Below, one piece after another: positions 25,523-42,396 of a stretch of 64,000 bases of DNA. The stretch is taken from positions 7,812,001 to 7,876,000 of the forward strand of contig CAVNZM010000003.1 in NCBI GenBank assembly GCA_963693365.1, in the 5' to 3' direction. The notes beneath the pieces were generated by a model. The model saw nothing but the letters and a program-made list of their open reading frames with translations. It had not been told where the DNA came from and made no database searches. This DNA comes from Amoebidium appalachense. Lineage: Eukaryota; Ichthyosporea. The number at the start of each line of letters is the position of its first letter. The first letter of the stretch is position 1. Position numbers and translations under genes: made by a program.

Positions 25523-26339
25523 GGGGGGAGCATGCAGGTGTTAACCACAAGGGTTTACAAGGATTGCGGGGAATCACAATACGTGTGGCTCCAGCACGAT
25601 GGCGGTGATGGTGTGCGTGACTGTGGTAGAGATAGAAGTGAAGAGAAAAGGTGGTTGGTTGCCTTACACAGCACGTGTTACACAGTACGAAATCCGCATT
25701 TTCGACCGGGGGTGGGGGAGTAGGGGGCGGGAGCAGCAAACACGCATACCTTCTCAATCGGGTAGATCTCGTTGACTGAGCGCACACCAAACAGGGCGGC
25801 AAATTTGAGGCAGTCCTCAGAATCGGTGGCAACACCCCTAAAATGTGCAAGTCACGTTACCGCACCAGTCCTATCCCTCCACTCACAGTCCCCTTAAGAG
25901 CAGACATCAAACCATCAAAATGATCAACTGTATGTGCAGGCACTGTGCCCGAAAGACCTGTCCCCCTACACCCTCCGATTGAATAATATAGCACACTGGA
26001 TACGGCTGGATACGGATTGCACGCTGAATAAACCTTCAGAAGGGGGTCGATTTCTACGTCAATTCTTATGCAAAAGAAGCAGGCCAGCCTCTTATTCCTT
26101 CTGCAATAATGCCAAGCTTTTGCGGTGTTACAGAGACACAGGCACACGAGAATAAGCGGGACAGGGTCTGCGGGTGTTCGTATGAAAAAGGGTTGGGGAG
26201 GGGTAAGGTAAGTTGGCCGGAGAGGGGGTATGTAGGCATTGGTTGGTGGTGGTGTTCTTCTCTTTTCTTCCGTTCTCCTCCTCCTCCTCCTTCTAATTTT
26301 TTATTTTGTAGGAAGGGGTGGTGGTGGGGTGGCGGCGGC

Positions 26340-26392
<53 letters not shown>

Positions 26393-26752
26393 TCTCCTTC
26401 TTGTGGGTGGGGGAAGGGGGGGGGGGGGGGGGGGGGGTGGGATAACATACGAGGGCCAGCCGACGATAGACCTTGAGCCCATAAGCAGAGGCAGAACACC
26501 GACCGAGAATGGCTCCATACCCGCCCCCAACAGAATCAGTTTGCCCTTGATGCCAAGGCCATCAATCAGCTTGGGGTGGTCAATGGTAGTGGGCGCAGTG
26601 GCAAGAATGGCATCCGCACCTGGACGTGTATGTGTGTGTGTGTGGATGTGTGTGTGTGTATAGGTTGAGGGTTTTTTTGGCGTGTGATGGGGGGGGGGGG
26701 GGGAGGGGAGAATGAGGTTAGCATGGGCCCGGATATATGGTTCCGTGTGTGT

Positions 26753-26794
<42 letters not shown>

Positions 26795-27091
26795 GACTTT
26801 TTTTTTTTCTTTGGGGGCGTGGGCAGGGGCGCAGGGGGGGGGGGGGGGGGGGGGGGGGATGATGGGAGGGTGGTTGAGTGGATAAAGTTGCGGATCGGGG
26901 ATGGTACTGTCCGGGTGTGTTGGTGCTGTTTCTTACCTTGACTACATTTACTTCTTACCTTGACTACATTTACTTCTTATTTCTTTTCTTGACTTCGTCT
27001 CCCGCAAGTTTTTCTTTTGTTTCCTGTACTTTCCTCCCCTGTCCCTTTTCATATTTTTGTGTGTTTGTTGTGTGTGTTTGTGTGGGTGGGT

Positions 27092-27151
<60 letters not shown>

Positions 27152-27858
27152 TGGGAGGGGGGGTATAATACCTCCCAACTTCTGCAATTCCTGGGCAATG
27201 TCCTGTTTGCTGGAGTCAATGTAGTGGTGGGCACCTGAAAGCATAAAGTCAGTGGCTGCGTGGTTTCTTTAGATGTTTAGCCGGTTAAAGTGACCACAAC
27301 CATCGAAAATAGGTTGCAAAACGCTCGGGAACTTTACTGTTTATCGATTATCGTCTGTTGAAACAGCCAACAATGTTTGATTGGCCCAGTCTAGATAGTC
27401 TAACATCATTCGATAGTCTAACATCATTCCGACATAGGCACTCTAACACGAATACGTCAGTGCTTAGTTTTTAAGTTACCAGTAGAGGATATGTAGTGGC
27501 ACTGCTAGCAAAGGTCCCTGGGGGCGAGGGGGGGTTTGCAGAAAAAGGCGGTGCCGGACGGCAGCCCGAAGGGGGGGGGGGGGGGGGGGGAGGGGGAAGG
27601 GGGAGGAGGGGAGGGGGATATACCAATGAGGAGGAGGATAGTAATGGACATCACAATGCAGATGGCATTACACAGTGAGTATGCATCAGGGGGGGGGGGA
27701 CAGGGGGAGGCCTGGAGGAGGGGGGGGGGGGGGGGGGGGGGGGGGAGGTGGGAGTATTTACCGAGCTGCATGGCAAGGTCCTTCTTTCTGTCGGAGGCTG
27801 AAATAGCCACAGTGCGGTAGCCCATCTTGTTGGCAAACTGAATGCCCAGGTGGCCAAG

Positions 27859-27926
<68 letters not shown>

Positions 27927-30065
27927 GGGGGGAAGGGGGGTTGGAACTGTGTAGTGTTGAGTACAATGGACACATTCATGAAGAACAACACCATACAGAG
28001 GGTAAACCACACTTAGAAAGTATGCATAAATAGCCGGAGCCCATCCTAAAGAAACCCCGTGTCATCCACAGTACCCGAGTTTGGACCGCAGGTTGTGAGA
28101 ATGCGCAAAAGTATATTGATCTCGTCTCGGATGCTTGGTGCAAAATGTGTTTGTTGTTTTGTGTGTGTGTGCGCGCGCATGCGTGTTGGCAAAGGTGGGC
28201 AATACAAAACGGCGGGACGAAAGGGGAGGGGTTGAACGAGAGAACGGGGGAGAGAGTGTTTGTGTGTGATGTGGATCAAGCGGAGGTTGGCTTTAGCATA
28301 AAGACTAATTACTAAGACTAATGCTAATTCGTATATTGGGTTTCTTTGTGCGTGGGGAGGAGGCAAGGGGGGAGGAGAGGGGGGGGGGGGGGACAAGATA
28401 CCCTCCCAAGCCCTGGACAGCCACAATACCGCCAGCCAGAATGTGTGCATTGCGAAGAGAGTTGAAGACCTGCAGGAGGTGGGGGGGAGGTTAGAATGAG
28501 ATGGATTGCACAGGGGACGGGTCCGGTGAGGCATGAAACAGGGGGAGGGGGGGGAGGGGGGGGGGGGGGGGGGGATAAACTGCGTTATGGAGTACGAGGT
28601 AAACATTCACCACGGACATAGCAATGCATAACTTGCAGAGCAATATGTATCATAAAATAAGGGGCTGCAGCGGCTGGGGGAAAGGGGGGGGGAAGGAGGC
28701 ACACGTACAGTGAAAAAAGCAGGGGAAGAGAGGGGGGGGGGGGGGGGGGGGGGGGGGGCGGCAGACATGTACAGTGAAAAAAGCAGGAGAAGAGGGGGGC
28801 GGCAGACACGTACAATGAAAAAAGCAGGGGAAGATGGGGGGGGGGGGAGGGGGGGGGGGGAGGGGGGCAGACACGTACTGTGACACCATCACAGAGAAAG
28901 GTGGGAGGGCAGGCACTTAAACGCAAGCCGAGGAAGAAGGAAGGGGAGGGGGGGGAGGGGGGGGGGGGGGGGGGGGGGAGGAAGGGCAGGCACGTACAGT
29001 GACACCAGCACACAGCAGGGGCGCGGCCTCCTCATCCGTCAGATTGTCGGGCACAGCAGCCACTGCCTCACTGGGGGCACACACATAGCCCCCATAGCCC
29101 CCATCATAGCGAATACCAGTGGTGTAGAGCTTAGTGCAGGCAATGAACTGACCACGACGGCAGGGGTTGCAGTCGTGGCAGGCACCTGGGGGGGGGGAGA
29201 AAGGTGGGGGGGGAGGGGGGGGAAGTGGGGGGGTAGGAAGAAGATGTGAGATGAGGGGGGGGGGGGGGGGGGGGGGGAGGGAGGAGAGGGTGAGGGGAAG
29301 GGGGAGATAAGTAGTTGGGGAGGTGAAGAGGAGGGAGAGGGGGGAGGGGGACCGGGGCAGGGGGGGAGGGGGAGGGGGACCGGGGCCGGGGGGGGGGGGG
29401 GGGGGAGGGGGACCGGGGCCGGGGGGGCGGGGGAGGGGGACCGGGGCCGGGGGGGGGGGGGGGGGGAGGGGGACCGGGGCCGGGGGGGGGGGGGGGGGGG
29501 GGGGGATTAGGGTGTGTTGTGCAGAGTACAGAGTCCACATTGACGACCGAGAACAAAAAGAAACGTGTAGTACACATTAGGAGTACATATGCACACAAAA
29601 CGAGCCATCTTTGTTTTTTGTTTTTTTTATGGGGTGGGGGGGGTGGAGGGGGGAGGGGGGGACTAGCTAGAATGGGAGATGACAGAGTGGGTGAGTGTTA
29701 AAATGGCGGCACCAGAAAACGGGCTTAACATATTGGGATTTTGGTTATTCCTTTAGAGTTACAACAAGGTCATTTTTCAGAGATGAGAATTCGGGACCTT
29801 TTTAATGCCAGGTTTGAGGATGGTTGAGGAGGTACCTTGCAGGTGTGTGCTTTTCTGTTATCGCGTGAATCGGTGTTCTGGGTTGCTTTTCTGTCATCAC
29901 GTGAATTGGTGTTCTGGGTTGCTTATCTGTCATCGCGTGAATTGGTGTTCTGGGTTGCTTTTCTGTCATCGCCTGAATCGGTGTTCTGGGTTGCTTTTCT
30001 GTCATCACGTGAATCGGTGCTCTGAATTGTGTGTTTGTGTGTCCGTAGGTAACGTGTGTGTATGT

Positions 30066-30096
<31 letters not shown>

Positions 30097-30121
30097 GGAG
30101 GTGGGTGTGTGTGTGTATGTT

Positions 30122-30160
<39 letters not shown>

Positions 30161-30514
30161 AAATACCGCCAAACCAGCCGACACCGACACGCTGGCCCTC
30201 CTTAAACACCGACACAGAGCTGCCCACCTTGACCACCTTCCCAACCACCTCGTGACCCGGGACGGCTGGGTGCTGCAAAAGCAAAAAATCAGTAAAAACG
30301 AATACTTCAGAGAAAATAGATTCGGTAAACCCTGATGGGGCTTTTTTGGCACACACATGGAGCGTGAAGGGTATATGTCTAGTTGCTGTGGGTTGACATA
30401 ATTGTATCTACATGTGTACTAAGACTTGCTGAATCGTGTTTCGGAGAGTTTGATTTAGAGAAATATGTCGTCGGGGATTGTTTGTGTTGGTCTTTTTTTT
30501 TTTTTGGAGGGGAA

Positions 30515-30550
<36 letters not shown>

Positions 30551-30717
30551 CTACTGCTTAAAGTACAGTGTAGAAAAGCGGAGCTCAGAAACGAGATGCA
30601 AAAAAGGGATAAATCGGGTAAGGTACATATGATACTATCGTTTACGATTGACATTGTGTGTGTGTGTATGGTGGTGAGGGTGTGTGTGTACAGTGGGGGG
30701 GGTGGGGTGGGAGAGGG

Positions 30718-30776
<59 letters not shown>

Positions 30777-31824
30777 GCGGATTAGGGTTTGGGTGTCGGG
30801 TAAAGTTGATAAGTAGTTTGCTTTGAGGTGGGTTGTGGGTGAGGGAATAAGGTGCGCCAGTAGTAAGTTGGGCAGGCGGTGTAGCGGTGGGGTGTATACG
30901 CGGGGGGGGGGGGGGGGGGGGGGGGGTGAAGAGGGGGCGAGGGTGGGATGAGGTACCCTGGAAGAAGGGAAGAGCAGGTGGGGGGGGGGGGGGGGGGGGG
31001 AGGGAAGAAGGTGGGAGGGTGGGTGGGGGGTGGATAAGAGAGGGGGGGGGGATGGGTGGGGGGAGAGATAAGGGGGGGGGGGGGGGAGGGAGGAGAGGGG
31101 GGGCGGGAGGGGGGGGGGGGAGAGATAAGGCGGGGAGGGGAGGGGGGGGGGGGGGGGGTCAACCTGGATGCCCATTGCACCGTAGACCCAGAAGCAGTCT
31201 GAGTGGCACACACCACAGGCAGACACCTTCACAAGCACCTCGCTCTGGAATGAGAAAGATGATGTAATCTATCAGTACGGCTGCTCGTTTGTGTGGTAGT
31301 GAGCAAGGCGGTAATGTGCATGTTCCCCCTTTACCGGGGATCCGATCCAAGGTTAACGCTCCACGACAAGGAAACCAAGAAGACTCTTGGTTGACGTTGC
31401 ACTCCGTTCCCATCTATCCCTCATTCTTCCGAGCTCACTTCCCCTCAAACCCCCCAGGTCGGAAAAGCCACGGAAGCGACTGTTGGGTACACCGCAAACA
31501 GGGCAGAAACTCCTGTAGTGAACTTGAACAGAAGGAGAAAAGGGACAATTGCAGAACTTAGTCCAATGTCGGAAAACAATGTCGCGAGGGGGAACACTAC
31601 CGGTCAGAGAGGCCTTGAGGAAAGGAAAGGGGAGGGGAAAGGGATGGGGAATGGGGGTCTAGCGGGGGTTTGGGCGAATTTGGGGGGGGAAGGGGAGGAG
31701 GCAGGGAGGGGGAGGGGGGGGAGGGGGGGTTACGTACGTCCTTGGGCTCAGGAATGGGCTTCTCTACGACCTCCATCTTGCCTGTCTGGTCCACCACTTG
31801 AACTGCCTTGTATGTGGCCGCCAT
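25209..31824 (-). CDS. Zinc-dependent alcohol dehydrogenase, MDR family (10 exons, complete)
   Basis: Exons: 31824-31738, 31244-31164, 30272-30167, 29185-28998, 28469-28402, 27859-27762, 27234-27172, 26619-26451, 25837-25750, 25280-25209. All are GT-AG and phases match, giving 1020 nt and 339 aa, the length of propanol-preferring/AdhA-type enzymes. The family oxidises alcohols or reduces aldehydes with NAD(P). Visible residues: CGVCHSD with catalytic-zinc Cys42, GHE at 62-64 (His63), Cys150 in the third ligand position; structural-zinc Cys94, 97, 100 and 108 in ACHDCNPC and the following C-x7-C; Rossmann GLGGLG at 174-179. The end of the second Rossmann strand reads SAS (197-199) with no acidic residue, so NADP(H) use is possible. 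The C-terminus RVVLKHSH lacks a peroxisomal signal. Every intron begins with a short donor followed by a C-homopolymer. Close resemblance throughout; only the substrate is unknown. Confidence 0.95.
27945..28085 (+). repeat. Dispersed repeat R1, copy 28.0 kb
   Basis: It lies in ADH intron 5, after a G-rich run: GAGTACAATGGACACATTCA ... GTATGCATAAATAGCCGGAG, CCCATCCTAAAG, GTCATCCACAGTACCCGAGT. It aligns over its length with the 6.4-kb copy. Weaker relatives follow G-runs near 27615-27690, 28573-28665, 29510-29600 and 30545-30605. Confidence 0.75.
29847..30028. repeat. 36-bp minisatellite, about 5 units, in ADH intron 3
   Basis: Tandem units of 36 bp containing GGTTGCTTTTCTGTCATC; unit starts can be followed at 29881, 29917, 29953 and 29989. 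Units differ at a few positions (CACGTG/CGCGTG/CGCCTG). It sits between ADH exons 3 and 4, so it is not coding in this model, although 36 is a multiple of three and both strands stay open. Confidence 0.9.
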
Positions 31825-32448
31825 TTTTGCTGTGTTTTGCCGAGCAAATATGAATCAAGACAGAAAGACCTGCAAGAAAATGAGAATGTACAGAATGTAA
31901 AGGCAACTCGAGAAAAAATGTCCTTTCAATCTGCTGTTGCCGCGTTGTGTGACGTACATGATATTTAGTTGCATGATAGAAAAGAGGTGTGATTGGTAGG
32001 CGTGACGGAGCGCGGTAAATATATTATTGAATTCGAACGCCTCCTGATCCACTGAACCCAGACTATGCCGTTCTGGTGTCCAAACAAATAGACAGTATGT
32101 ACCATTAGTACTTACATACTATATATTCATTTAATAGTAAAAAAAAATAGTATTTATTTAATGCTCTGAGTCAAGAAGTATGATATTAGGGCCATGTTGT
32201 AAACCAGAATGCAGCTTTGCTGCATAACAAAGGTATTTGCTCTTTTCATTTTACACTCCTTTGGAATGGTTCCTATTCGCTGTTTCAAAATGTACATTAC
32301 CAAAAACAGTAAGAACTCTTTGGCAACCAATCGTTTTTCGCGTGCGGCTGAGCCTTGCCCAGGGTTCGAAGTTACGAAAAATCGGAATTTCTCATATTTG
32401 AAAACACAGTTCCGAAAATCGTCGCGGCCGAATCGGAACGCCCGAGAG

Positions 32449-32511
<63 letters not shown>

Positions 32512-33312
32512 CCCCCCGGGGAGAAGCTTCTCATGACTTCGCAGGTCTCATCATACACGGGGCATACACCACCCACACAAGCTGCACACGTACGTACGTG
32601 TCTCCCTGTCCCTGTAGAATGTTCAATGGCAGACCCTGACTACAGCGCCAGCCTAGCACATGTACATGTTGTCACACCAAACACATTTGTGCACACACCC
32701 ACGCGCGCGCGCACACACACACACACACATTCACACACACACAGCCGTGACACCAGATATGCATCATAGCCATGCATGGCCACATGAACATACAATGCAT
32801 ATGCCTGCGCATGTATATATAGGCCGGCCTCCACTTCAAAACTCCCCCCCCCCAGAAATCGAACCCCATTCCCCCCTCCTCCGCTGCCCACCGTTCCCTC
32901 CACCAGTGCTGCCCCTCCTTCTTCCCCACCGCCGCTCCGGCCTCACCCCCTCCCCCTCCCCCCTCTCAGGCGGATCCCCCCCCCCCCCCCCACTAGTACC
33001 TCCCCCCCCCCCCCCCCCCCCTTTCCCCCCCAGGAAGGCCTAAACATGGAACGGATCTAGATGCTCAGAGTCGACGGCCACCAGGTGCAGGTGCCACGTG
33101 TATGACGATCAGTGGCACGCGTCTTAAATGGCAGGCAATACACACACTGTGCACCACTGTGTTCCGTTCAAAGACACACATGCACACACATACACATGTG
33201 ACCTAGGCTAGTACACGTGCACAGGCACATACATACTATCTCAGATCATGATAACTGTATTACAAACGTGCACATGCATCCACCCTGTACAATCACATGC
33301 TATGCACCCACC

Positions 33313-33371
<59 letters not shown>

Positions 33372-33420
33372 ACAGTCACTGCACACGCACACCATGTACA
33401 CGGCGCACGCACACACACCC

Positions 33421-33452
<32 letters not shown>

Positions 33453-33651
33453 CAAGAAACCGTTGGTACAAACACACACACCCACACTGGCATGTACACA
33501 CACATACACAGACACACACACCCTCAGGCTGCATACATACACACCACACTGCACACACACACACATACATAATACACTGTACATAGATACACACACACCA
33601 TAACCGTTGACACAAAATACACAGTGTCACACACATGCACACAATGTTATG

Positions 33652-33702
<51 letters not shown>

Positions 33703-34247
33703 ACATGTGCACACATGCACACAACATAGACACACACACACCGATTACCGCTGACACAAATACACACACCCACACCTGTACACATACACACAGACACACA
33801 CACCGTGCATACATACCCACCACACACACATACACAATTGCATACATACCCACCACACACACACACACAATTGAAAAGAAAAATACTCACACACACACAA
33901 ACACAAACACAACCACCCAACGTGATTTTCCCCCCCCCCCCCCCCCCCCTTCAGGGACCCAATCCGAATCGGGGAAGGCACAAATTGCGTAATACCTCTA
34001 CTAGCTATAGTAACATGATTCATGATCATGTTCATCAAATAAAAGAAAATGCGTGCACTGGGAAAAAATAAGGCCACGGACACAGTGACACACACAGGAA
34101 CTAGATACATATGCACACATAGTATATATCCTCATATACACTGGCACTGCCGCACATATGTGTAAGAGGACGTGACCGTACGTATATACGTAGACAAAAT
34201 GTATATATATATTATGGCATCACAGTAATGCACTTCATATTTCCCTT
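31825..34247. other. Region between the ADH 5' end and the 91-aa candidate gene
   Basis: 31825-32440 is unique, AT-rich DNA suitable for the ADH promoter; I see no clear TATA box. A C-run of about 60 spans 32450-32511. 32690-32755 is CA-rich, C-runs are at 32979-33020, and 33280-33910 is imperfect CA-rich DNA. No coding sequence is supported. Confidence 0.5.
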
Positions 34248-34716
34248 TTATTCCTTCAAAGCTTCAACTGCCAACACCAGGAAGACCTCTAATAACCACA
34301 GGGGTTTTTTTGTATGCATTATAATTACATTTTGATGCAATATAGGCACAAATAAGCATGCCCTAGTTTACTGATGTGCGACGATTACGATTTTTGGTGG
34401 GCCTGCTCCGACGGAGCATTCCGATTTTCGAAGAAGTTTTCCGATACGGGATTTCGACTTCCGTTAATGGGCTCCACCGTTCTTCGAACCCTGGCCTTGC
34501 CCAATTTTATCCAATCGGCAACTGAGCTTGCACGAGGTGGCCAAGTTGCCAACTTGCCAAGGCCGGCGGGCCACCGGTACCACACTGATCTTGCATGGGG
34601 CCATGGTCGGAGTCCCATCGACTCCCACAACGAACTTCCTATCACATAATTTCAGTGGGCATGATGTGGCAAATGATACATAATTATACCTAGGCCCTAT
34701 CCGGGAAAAAAGAAGT

Positions 34717-34762
<46 letters not shown>

Positions 34763-35474
34763 CCCAACGCCCCGGAGGCTCTGCATGCGCTGGCATGCGG
34801 ATATGAGGCCATTCACCGTGGTAGTTGCTCTGTTTTGTACACAGTCATACATTGTACCCGTGTATTTATGTAGTAACAATTTAAAAAAAAAAAAAATCTA
34901 TGCAACGGTTCAACCAGCAGGGTTGATGAGTGATTATGATTTCAATTGCATCACTGCCTCTCTCTTGAATGATATGAGCTCGCTCAACTCATGCACATGT
35001 GTCCATTACACGTGCATACATGTGGCCGACTTCGTACGTAACGTACAGGCGTACCTATTATGCCTGAGTCATGTGTAGCATACACGTACGCGTAGTTGCC
35101 CGGTGTGCACACTCATGGCATATGTCCTAATGCGTTCGTTCTCATAGTAGTACACACACGTGCACACTGTGCCACACTGCGGCATGCATGGGGCTCGCCG
35201 CTCAGGCAAAGCTCCGGCGCAGGGTGTGAAATGACTCACCATCCGATGGCACACGCAAAATTTGCTGGGTTGGCAACCACAACCTCCAACGCCGTATACC
35301 AAACGTTGAGTCCAGGTCTCGCAAGACCTGATTCAGCTGCAGGCTCCTATAACGGTCATCGACCAGATGGACTACAGCTGGAATCAGTGGACAGACCCAG
35401 TAACTTAGAAGGCTAACATATGCATTGATTTCAGGGGCCACGTAGGATAATTTCACTTCCTGTGTGTTACTCAT
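34248..35474 (-). CDS. Candidate two-exon gene for a 91-aa protein of unknown family
   Basis: Exon 1, 35474-35240: ATG then 78 codons (SNTQEVKLSYVAPEINAY ... VVHLVDDRYRSLQLNQVL ... RRWRLWLPTQQILRVPSD) ending at a strong GTGAGT donor in phase 1. Exon 2, 34288-34248: begins after TTATTAG and supplies EVFLVLAVEALKE-stop. The stop overlaps GAATAAAAG, so AATAAA could serve as polyadenylation signal. The total is 92 codons. The sequence is compact, unbiased and without a signal peptide. I do not recognise it. Reading straight through the donor also gives a 91-codon ORF (to 35202), so splicing needs RNA evidence. Confidence 0.45.
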
Positions 35475-36039
35475 GGTATGCGGTTTTAATGGGATAAAAA
35501 TTGGATTGATATTAGACATTATAAGTTTCCATTGCAGATAGCCTATTGTAAACGGTATTGTACACATATATGTATTGTTTAGGCTGCGCAAGGCTTCACA
35601 TTTTTATTATATCAAGGCTTGCGTGCGTCAAGTTAAGTACTGAATCCAATGAGCACTGATTGACAAAAACGTAACAGTACGCATGGGTTGGTGACAGTGC
35701 GTATGTGCTTGGGCGTGAGACACACTTCAAGTTACGGCACGCATGTGGGTTTGAATGGTAGAGTCTCAGTCGGCTCAGTTTCAGAAGGAAAATATGTGCG
35801 GGAAGACGTGTTGATTGGCTCGGCGAGGGTCAATTCCACTGTGTACGTGAATTTTGACGCAGGCCGGACAAATTACGGCCCATCATAAACTTTGCAGTGC
35901 ACAGACGCCCAGAAAGATAGCCTACCTGAAAATTACATCATCCTTGATTTTATACTGAACACGCGTAACTACAACCTGTTTATTAGATGTATTGATTGGC
36001 TTGAGAAACACATCATTACAAAATTTTAGCGCGCGCGCG

Positions 36040-36132
<93 letters not shown>

Positions 36133-36496
36133 CTACAACATACACACACACACACACAACCAGCTGATACCGAGTGTCCCAGGGGAGCCCGAAAAAAAAA
36201 CAAAAAAAACAAAAAAAAAAAAAACGGGGAACCCCAACTAATTGATTTCTCTTAGTCTTTATGGTGTCTCGTAGAGACACTAAACCCAGATATATAATCA
36301 TCACCCGACATCTATGTACGTGATCATGATATACCGCTGAGGGGATATATATTCCGAGCAAAACCCCCCCATACCTGAGACTGGTCTCTCTTTGCTTCGA
36401 GTAAACAGCGTTAACCCCCCTGCGTACATGTGTGTGTGTGTGCGTGTGCGTGCATGTATATTGTGTGTGTGTGTGTGTGTGCGTGCGTGCGTGCGC

Positions 36497-36545
<49 letters not shown>

Positions 36546-37431
36546 CGACTGTGTGTGTCACATGTGTGCGACTGTGTGTGTGACTGCAATTTGTGTGTGT
36601 GTGCCATCGCGGCGCCATACGTGTGTGTGTCGAGTGACGGTCCCGTGCACTTGCCCCAAAGATTATTTTATCCCCTCTCGATCGGAGACTCTCTGCACAT
36701 GTACCCCCCCCTCCCCCCCCCCCCCTCCCCCCCCCCCCCCCCCCCCCAGGCCCCCGGTGCACCACCGCCACTTGAACAGTTACCAGTCCATCGACATCAT
36801 TCCCCTGTACCAGGGACCAATCTTGAGTCACCTATCTATTTGCTCAGTAAAAAAATGATATGCCCCTACTACACTGTAGTACTACAGTGACATCTTTCGA
36901 AAATGCCACCGAAGCCTCAAGTGGATACGGAACCGAAGGGTCTCCGAGGGGGGGGGGGGGGGGACATATGGGGGGGGGGGGGGGGGGGTAAGATTTAGAT
37001 GATTTTGCAGGTTACCATAATAACGATGCACACTACCGGCATCATGCACGTGCAGTCACAGTCATTCATGACAACCGCATGCATATTGCAGTGCACACAA
37101 AAGAGCGTGTATACTGCGCGATATAATAATTATGCGTAAAAACCAGATCCCATTCTCAATGGGGCGCACACAGCCTACCGGAGTTAAAGCCCATTCATTT
37201 CCGTGTGCGAGGGTGGGTGGGGGGTGGGTGGGGGGTCGGGGGTTTGGGTGGGGGGGGGGGGGGGGGGAGGGGGGGGCACTTGGAGAGAGAGGAGAAGGGG
37301 GCCTGGGGGACACTTGCACTCGCGGGATGGGTAAGGGTGTTTCTATAGTTGAGAGGTACCGGGGTGTGTGTGTGTGTGTGTGTGCGTGTGTGTGTGTGTG
37401 CACGCGCGCGTGCGCGCGCGTGCGTGTGTGC

Positions 37432-37517
<86 letters not shown>

Positions 37518-38092
37518 ATGCGTGCGTGCGTGCATGACGGGCGTGTGCGCGCGCGCGCCTGTCGTGTGCGCGTGCGCATGTATGTGCTGCAACGTGCACG
37601 TTGTTGTGTGTGTGTGTTTGGAAAAGCGACAGGTGTATATGATCTTTGATGGACAGAGGCTGCAGAGCCCCATCCTATGGCCATTATATTTATCCTGAGT
37701 GTGCAGTGCACTTAATATAAATTGTTCTGATTTTTAAAGAAAACATATTTTATTTTCAGGCCACTACATAAGCATATTTACTGAATATCAAAAAGTGCAA
37801 TACTTTCTCTGCGTTTTACTCTTCAATTAGCTATCTAACAATATAGTGGTAGTTGAACCCCTTTAGCTGAGTGTATACATGAAATTTTAGCAGTTATACG
37901 GTTGAATTTTCGTATTTGGTACTGTAACATCTCGGATATCCAGTGAAGTTATCCAAGTGACTATCTCTTTGTGTCTATGGTGATAGGACTATATATCCAT
38001 TCTTAGCTTTGTCTAAGGGCCCGACCAAAATAAACCCCATTATAGTTTATAAATTAAAAATAAAAAATCAGGTGGAATCCCTCACACCTCAT
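35475..38092. other. Region between the 91-aa candidate gene and MsrB
   Basis: Unique DNA to 36029, (GC)n/(CA)n at 36029-36131, repeat R2 at about 36243-36420, GT-rich DNA at 36430-36600, C-rich at 36704-36748, G-runs at 36948-36988, GT/GC-rich at 37362-37560, and AT-rich unique DNA from 37620. ATTTTATTTT at about 37746-37756 gives AATAAA on the minus strand about 340 bp past the MsrB stop. Confidence 0.5.
36243..36420 (-). repeat. Dispersed repeat R2, inverted copy
   Basis: The reverse complement matches 61678-61850 at roughly 90% by eye. Shared blocks include GCTGTTTACTCGA, CAGTCTCAGGTATGGGG, CCCCTCAGCGGTATATCATG, ATCACGTACATAGATGTCGG and TCTCTACGAGACACCATAAA. Confidence 0.85.
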
Positions 38093-41100
<3,008 letters not shown>

Positions 41101-41393
41101 GACTTTGTACGTCTAGTGGTAGAAGTAGAAACGGGGACGTAGTGTTTGTGTTGCTCAGGTGTTTGAGGAATCCAAATCCTTTTAGCATGCCTGTATGTTC
41201 GGTTCTGACAACCTAAATTTAAAGAGCTTGATCGAGGCACGACTTCTGGCACAGTGTGTTGCTGTGTGTGTGCAGATCGATGTTAGGGGGCACCGGGGAT
41301 ATACCAAATTACAGTTTTAGTTATCTCTTAGCTACCTGGGCTCGTATATCTGGATCATATGGTTTCGGAAGTTTGTTTTTTTTTTTCTTTTTT

Positions 41394-41442
<49 letters not shown>

Positions 41443-41486
41443 GGGGGGGGGGGGGGGGGGGGGGGGGGAGAGGGTGAGGGGGGGGG

Positions 41487-41530
<44 letters not shown>

Positions 41531-42223
41531 GTGCGTGTGTGTGTATGTATCACGGCGTGGGCATGTGTGTGCGTGTGTGTGTGCCTGTGTGTGCCACTTT
41601 ATGTGCAGCGTGTGCGTGTGCGTGTTTGTGGCACTGTGTGTGTATGTATGTGTGTGTGTGTGCGTGTGCGTGTTTGTGTGTGCATTTGTGTGTCACAGTG
41701 TGTGTATGTGTGTGTTTCTGTACGTGAGGGTTTTTCACCGTGGGTTGCCAGGCGTACGGTACCGGTGTGACTGTGTGCATATGTTTGGGTGAGTGCACGT
41801 GTGTGGGGAAGGGTGTGGTGGTGTGTGTGTGTGAGGAAGGGGAGGGGGGGGGGGTCTCAAATATCAGTTTCATTTTGTGATGCATATGGCCACCAGCTGA
41901 CTGTTGTGCCTGGTGGTGCCACTGGTGGTGTTATTATTGTTGGTGGTGGTCACGGTGAGGCCCCGGGGGGGGGGAGGGGGGGGGGAGAGGGGGGGAGGGG
42001 GGTGGGTAAAGGAGGCGGGATGGGGGGGGGAGGGGGGGGGGGGGGGGGGGGGGGGGCTAGAATTTCGGTTTGCTTTGTGCCAAATCACCATACGTAGCTG
42101 CTATGACCACCATCTGGTGTACTACTACTAATGTATCATATATATGATCCCCCCCCTCCCCTTCCCTCCCCCCCCCCCCCCCCCGCCCTCCAACCCCCCC
42201 CCCTTCCCCCCCCCCCCCCCTCT

Positions 42224-42396
<173 letters not shown>

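Noticed and set aside
32340-34510. Shared GGTTCGAAG and AATCGGAATTTC words at 32.35 and 34.45 kb as another repeat family
   Set aside because: The matches are too short and scattered to align as copies by eye.
34374-34646. 91-codon plus-strand ORF and its minus-strand counterpart
   Set aside because: Both strands are open, no family resemblance is seen, and the stretch falls in the intron of the 91-aa candidate gene.
36430-36890. Exon at 36748-36860 on either strand
   Set aside because: Short open stretches exist on both strands after a C-run, but no consistent phase partner or homologue was found.
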